Assembly (NCBI GenBank): GCA_944393345.1
Contig: CALXZW010000058.1
Span: forward strand, 1-8,417
Source: an uncultured Clostridia bacterium
Lineage (GTDB): Bacteria > Bacillota > Clostridia > TANB77 > CAG-508
Direction of reading: 5' to 3'
Length of the DNA stretch: 8,417 bases
A program made the translations under genes and the position numbers. Shown here in pieces: positions 6,342 to 8,417 of the stretch (positions are counted from its first letter, which is position 1; each line of letters starts with the position of its first letter). The notes below the pieces were generated by a model. The model was not told the DNA's origin. It saw only the letters and a list, made by a program, of their open reading frames with translations, and made no database searches.

Positions 6342-7433
6342 ATGATTAATGTTACAAGAAGTTTTATGCCTCCTATAGAAGAATATGAGGAATATATAAA
6401 AGAAATATGGTCTAGTCGTTATCTAACAAATGAAGGACCTTTACTACAAAGACTACAGAATGATTTAAAAGAGTATCTAGGATTAGATTATATAAATATG
6501 GTAACAAATGGAACTATAGCTTTGCAATTAGCATTAAGAGCTTTGGATATAGAAGAAGGAGAAATAATAACAACTCCATTTACATTTGTTGCAACGACAA
6601 CTTCAATAATTTGGGAGAAATTCAAACCTATTTTTGTAGATATTGATAAAGATACTTTATGTATAGATGTAAATAAAATAGAAGAAGCAATAACAAAAAA
6701 AACTAAGGCTATAATGGCTGTTCATGTATTTGGGTATCCATGTGATGTTGATAAGGTACAAGAAATTGCTAATAAGTACGGATTGAAAGTAATTTATGAT
6801 GGTGCACATGCTTTTGGAAGTAAATATAAAGGAAAAAGTTTACTAAGTTATGGAGATATAAGTACTTGCAGTTTTCATGCAACCAAATTATATCATACAA
6901 TAGAAGGTGGTGCATGTATATCTAATAATAAAGAAGTATATAAGAAAATAGAATCATTAAAAAATTTTGGTAGTACAGAAGGAAAATATGAGAATATAGG
7001 TATAAATGCTAAAATGTCAGAGTTTAATGCAGCAATGGGGTTGTCTAATTTAAAATATATAAATAATATAATTGAAGAAAGAAAGAAAATAAGTCAATTG
7101 TATGATAAATTATTAAAAGGAAAAGTAAAAAGGCCAAAATTCTTAGAGGAAGTGGAATATAATTATATATATTATCCAATTATACTAAAAGATGAGGTAG
7201 GAACTATAGAAATAATTAGAAAATTAAATGCAAACGATATAAATCCTAGAAGATATTTTTATCCATCATTAAATAAATTAAATTATATAGAAAATAAAAT
7301 AGACTGCCCAATATCAGAAGATATATCAAAAAGAATTTTATGCTTACCATTATATAATGGTTTGACTAAAGAGGATATTTTTAAAATAAGTGAAATAATT
7401 ATAGAAAGAGTAAGGGAAAATAGAAATGTTTAA
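6342..7433 (+). CDS. dTDP-4-keto-6-deoxyhexose aminotransferase, DegT/DnrJ/EryC1/StrS family, VioA-like
   Basis: A 363-residue PLP-dependent sugar aminotransferase, full length for the family. NGTIALQLALRAL near residue 60 is the phosphate-binding segment. TTPFTFVATT follows. D153 in YDGAHAFG pairs with the pyridine nitrogen, with H156 close by. The Schiff-base lysine is K182 in SFHATKLYHTIEGGA. The N-terminal INVTRSFMPP and the SFHATK/EGGA block fit my memory of VioA-type enzymes, which aminate dTDP-4-keto-6-deoxy-glucose at C4 with glutamate to give dTDP-4-amino-4,6-dideoxy-glucose (viosamine, Qui4N). FdtB/QdtB C3-aminotransferases usually have a different lysine context. Its place directly after rfbB supplies exactly this substrate. 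An N-acetyltransferase (VioB-like) would be the expected next step but is not visible here. The family is certain; C4 regiochemistry and stereochemistry are inferred. It overlaps the next gene by eight bases. Confidence 0.85.
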   Translation: MINVTRSFMPPIEEYEEYIKEIWSSRYLTNEGPLLQRLQNDLKEYLGLDYINMVTNGTIALQLALRALDIEEGEIITTPFTFVATTTSIIWEKFKPIFVDIDKDTLCIDVNKIEEAITKKTKAIMAVHVFGYPCDVDKVQEIANKYGLKVIYDGAHAFGSKYKGKSLLSYGDISTCSFHATKLYHTIEGGACISNNKEVYKKIESLKNFGSTEGKYENIGINAKMSEFNAAMGLSNLKYINNIIEERKKISQLYDKLLKGKVKRPKFLEEVEYNYIYYPIILKDEVGTIEIIRKLNANDINPRRYFYPSLNKLNYIENKIDCPISEDISKRILCLPLYNGLTKEDIFKISEIIIERVRENRNV

Positions 7434-8417
7434 TAAACAAAAAACATTGATAATTATCGATGATATATTTCCAAGTATATATTCACCTTTTAGATATGAA
7501 GAATATATAGAATATATGAAGAATTTAGAAAATGTTTATGTATTTACTACTGGTAAATCATTAGAAGCTGTTAATGAAAAAAGAAAAATTTCAGAAGTTA
7601 TAGCTGAATTTGAAGAAAAGAATCCAGAGTTTAAAGGTAAAGTTTTAGAATTAAATGATGAAAATAAAGTTATGTTAAAAAAATTGAAAAATAAGGTAGC
7701 AATGATTACTTTTTTAGCAAATGTAAGAGAAAATATAGGGCTATTAGAGGAGTTTGATATTCCTTTTGCTTTTACATTATATCCTGGCGGAGGATTTGTT
7801 ATAAATGATGATAATTGTGAGTCAGAATTAAGAAAAATATGTAGTTCAAGAAATTTCGAAAAAGTAATAGTTACTCAAAAAAATGTATATAAATATTTAA
7901 TTAATAAGAAAATTTGTGATAAAAGTCAAGTAGAATTTATATATGGAGTTGTTACTCCTTCAGAAATACTGAATAACAATGATGAAGAAAAAAAGTACTA
8001 TAAAAAAAATAAAAATAATTTGGATATGTGCTTTGTGGCACATAAATATACAGAAAAAGGTGTTGATAAGGGATATGATTTATTTATAAATGCAGCAAAA
8101 GAGTTAAATAAAAAATATTCTAATATACACTATCATGTTGTGGGCGGATTTGATAAAAACGATATTGAAGTCGAAGAATTAAAAAATAAGATAACTTTTT
8201 ATGGAATAAAAGATTCTAAATGGTTGAAAAAATTTTATAAAAGTATAGATATTATAATTTCTCCTAATAGACCTTTTAAATTAGGAAAAGGATCTTTTGA
8301 TGGTTTTCCAACAGGATCTTGTACAAAAGCTATGATAAATGGTGTATTATTAATGTGTACAGATGAACTAAAATTAAATATTAAATTCAAAAACAAAAGA
8401 GCACTGTTAATAATTAA
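7426..8417 (+). CDS. Group-1/GT4-like glycosyltransferase (partial, runs off the window)
   Basis: An open frame of 330 codons from ATG at 7426, still open at the right edge. The ATG lies inside the end of the aminotransferase gene (eight-base overlap) with AAGGGA at 7412-7417 upstream, so translational coupling is likely. The N-terminal half contains KTLIIIDDIFPS (6-17) and a glycine-rich TLYPGGGF (117-124). The C-terminal half begins at CFVAHKYTEKGVDKGYD (202-218), where the glycosyltransferase donor domain starts, and continues HVVGGF (237-242), ITFYGI, then FDGFPTGSCTKAM (291-303), the donor-site block of group-1 enzymes. In related proteins I expect Glu before the Ala of that block; here it is K301. 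It would transfer a sugar, possibly the dTDP-amino sugar made by its neighbours, but substrates cannot be read. Confidence 0.8.
   Translation, partial: MFNKQKTLIIIDDIFPSIYSPFRYEEYIEYMKNLENVYVFTTGKSLEAVNEKRKISEVIAEFEEKNPEFKGKVLELNDENKVMLKKLKNKVAMITFLANVRENIGLLEEFDIPFAFTLYPGGGFVINDDNCESELRKICSSRNFEKVIVTQKNVYKYLINKKICDKSQVEFIYGVVTPSEILNNNDEEKKYYKKNKNNLDMCFVAHKYTEKGVDKGYDLFINAAKELNKKYSNIHYHVVGGFDKNDIEVEELKNKITFYGIKDSKWLKKFYKSIDIIISPNRPFKLGKGSFDGFPTGSCTKAMINGVLLMCTDELKLNIKFKNKRALLII

Noticed and set aside
1..8417. Insertion sequences, tRNA or rRNA genes, riboswitches, internal terminators
   Set aside because: No transposase motif, terminal inverted repeats, cloverleaf or T-run hairpin was seen apart from the terminator at 120-152; gaps between operon genes are too short to hold such elements.
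7426..8417. Possibility that the last glycosyltransferase is a frameshifted pseudogene
   Set aside because: The frame is open without interruption for all 330 codons to the window edge with conserved motifs in order; it is simply cut by the window.

Overview
The window is strongly AT-rich, and every gene I can support lies on the + strand. The codons are A/T-ending with heavy AGA, ATA, AAA and GAA use, genes are preceded by purine-rich AGGAG-type ribosome binding sites, and the window opens with the C-terminus of a Gram-positive-type ribosomal protein L27. This suggests an AT-rich member of the Bacillota, most likely a clostridial lineage. Genus cannot be read from this sequence.

Layout. Positions 1-90 are the last 29 codons of rpmA (L27). 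An intrinsic terminator follows at 120-152, and its ascending arm is part of a perfect 23-bp tandem duplication (97-142). Two plausible sigma-A promoters lie between the terminator and the next gene (150-177 and 184-212). From 270 to the right edge runs one tightly packed operon of seven genes with gaps of about 12-18 bases or an overlap. It holds a 641-aa HAD-domain protein with a large uncharacterised C-terminal half (270-2195); two adjacent, mutually homologous GT-B-like glycosyltransferases (2214-3185 and 3202-4347); rfbA/rmlA (4364-5257); rfbB/rmlB (5271-6329); a DegT/DnrJ/EryC1/StrS sugar aminotransferase of VioA type (6342-7433); and a group-1/GT4-like glycosyltransferase that runs off the window (7426-8417).

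How the genes fit together. RfbA and RfbB would convert glucose-1-phosphate and dTTP to dTDP-4-keto-6-deoxy-glucose. The aminotransferase would then convert this to a dTDP-4-amino-4,6-dideoxyhexose, probably dTDP-viosamine (dTDP-Qui4N). There is no rmlC or rmlD between or beside them, so the visible pathway points to an amino sugar rather than rhamnose. The three glycosyltransferases and the HAD protein would use this and other sugars to build a surface glycan or modify a surface protein such as flagellin. No flippase, polymerase or acceptor protein gene is visible, so the final product is not determined.

The most interesting points are the divergence of sequence motifs between the two tandem glycosyltransferase paralogues, which suggests a catalytic/accessory pair; the HAD protein, which has Trp where the usual general acid/base Asp should be and carries about 400 residues of unassigned sequence; and the junction with rpmA, which carries a half-duplicated terminator where obgE would normally be expected nearby. 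Four upstream in-frame ATGs were replaced by downstream starts on the basis of ribosome binding sites and family N-termini.
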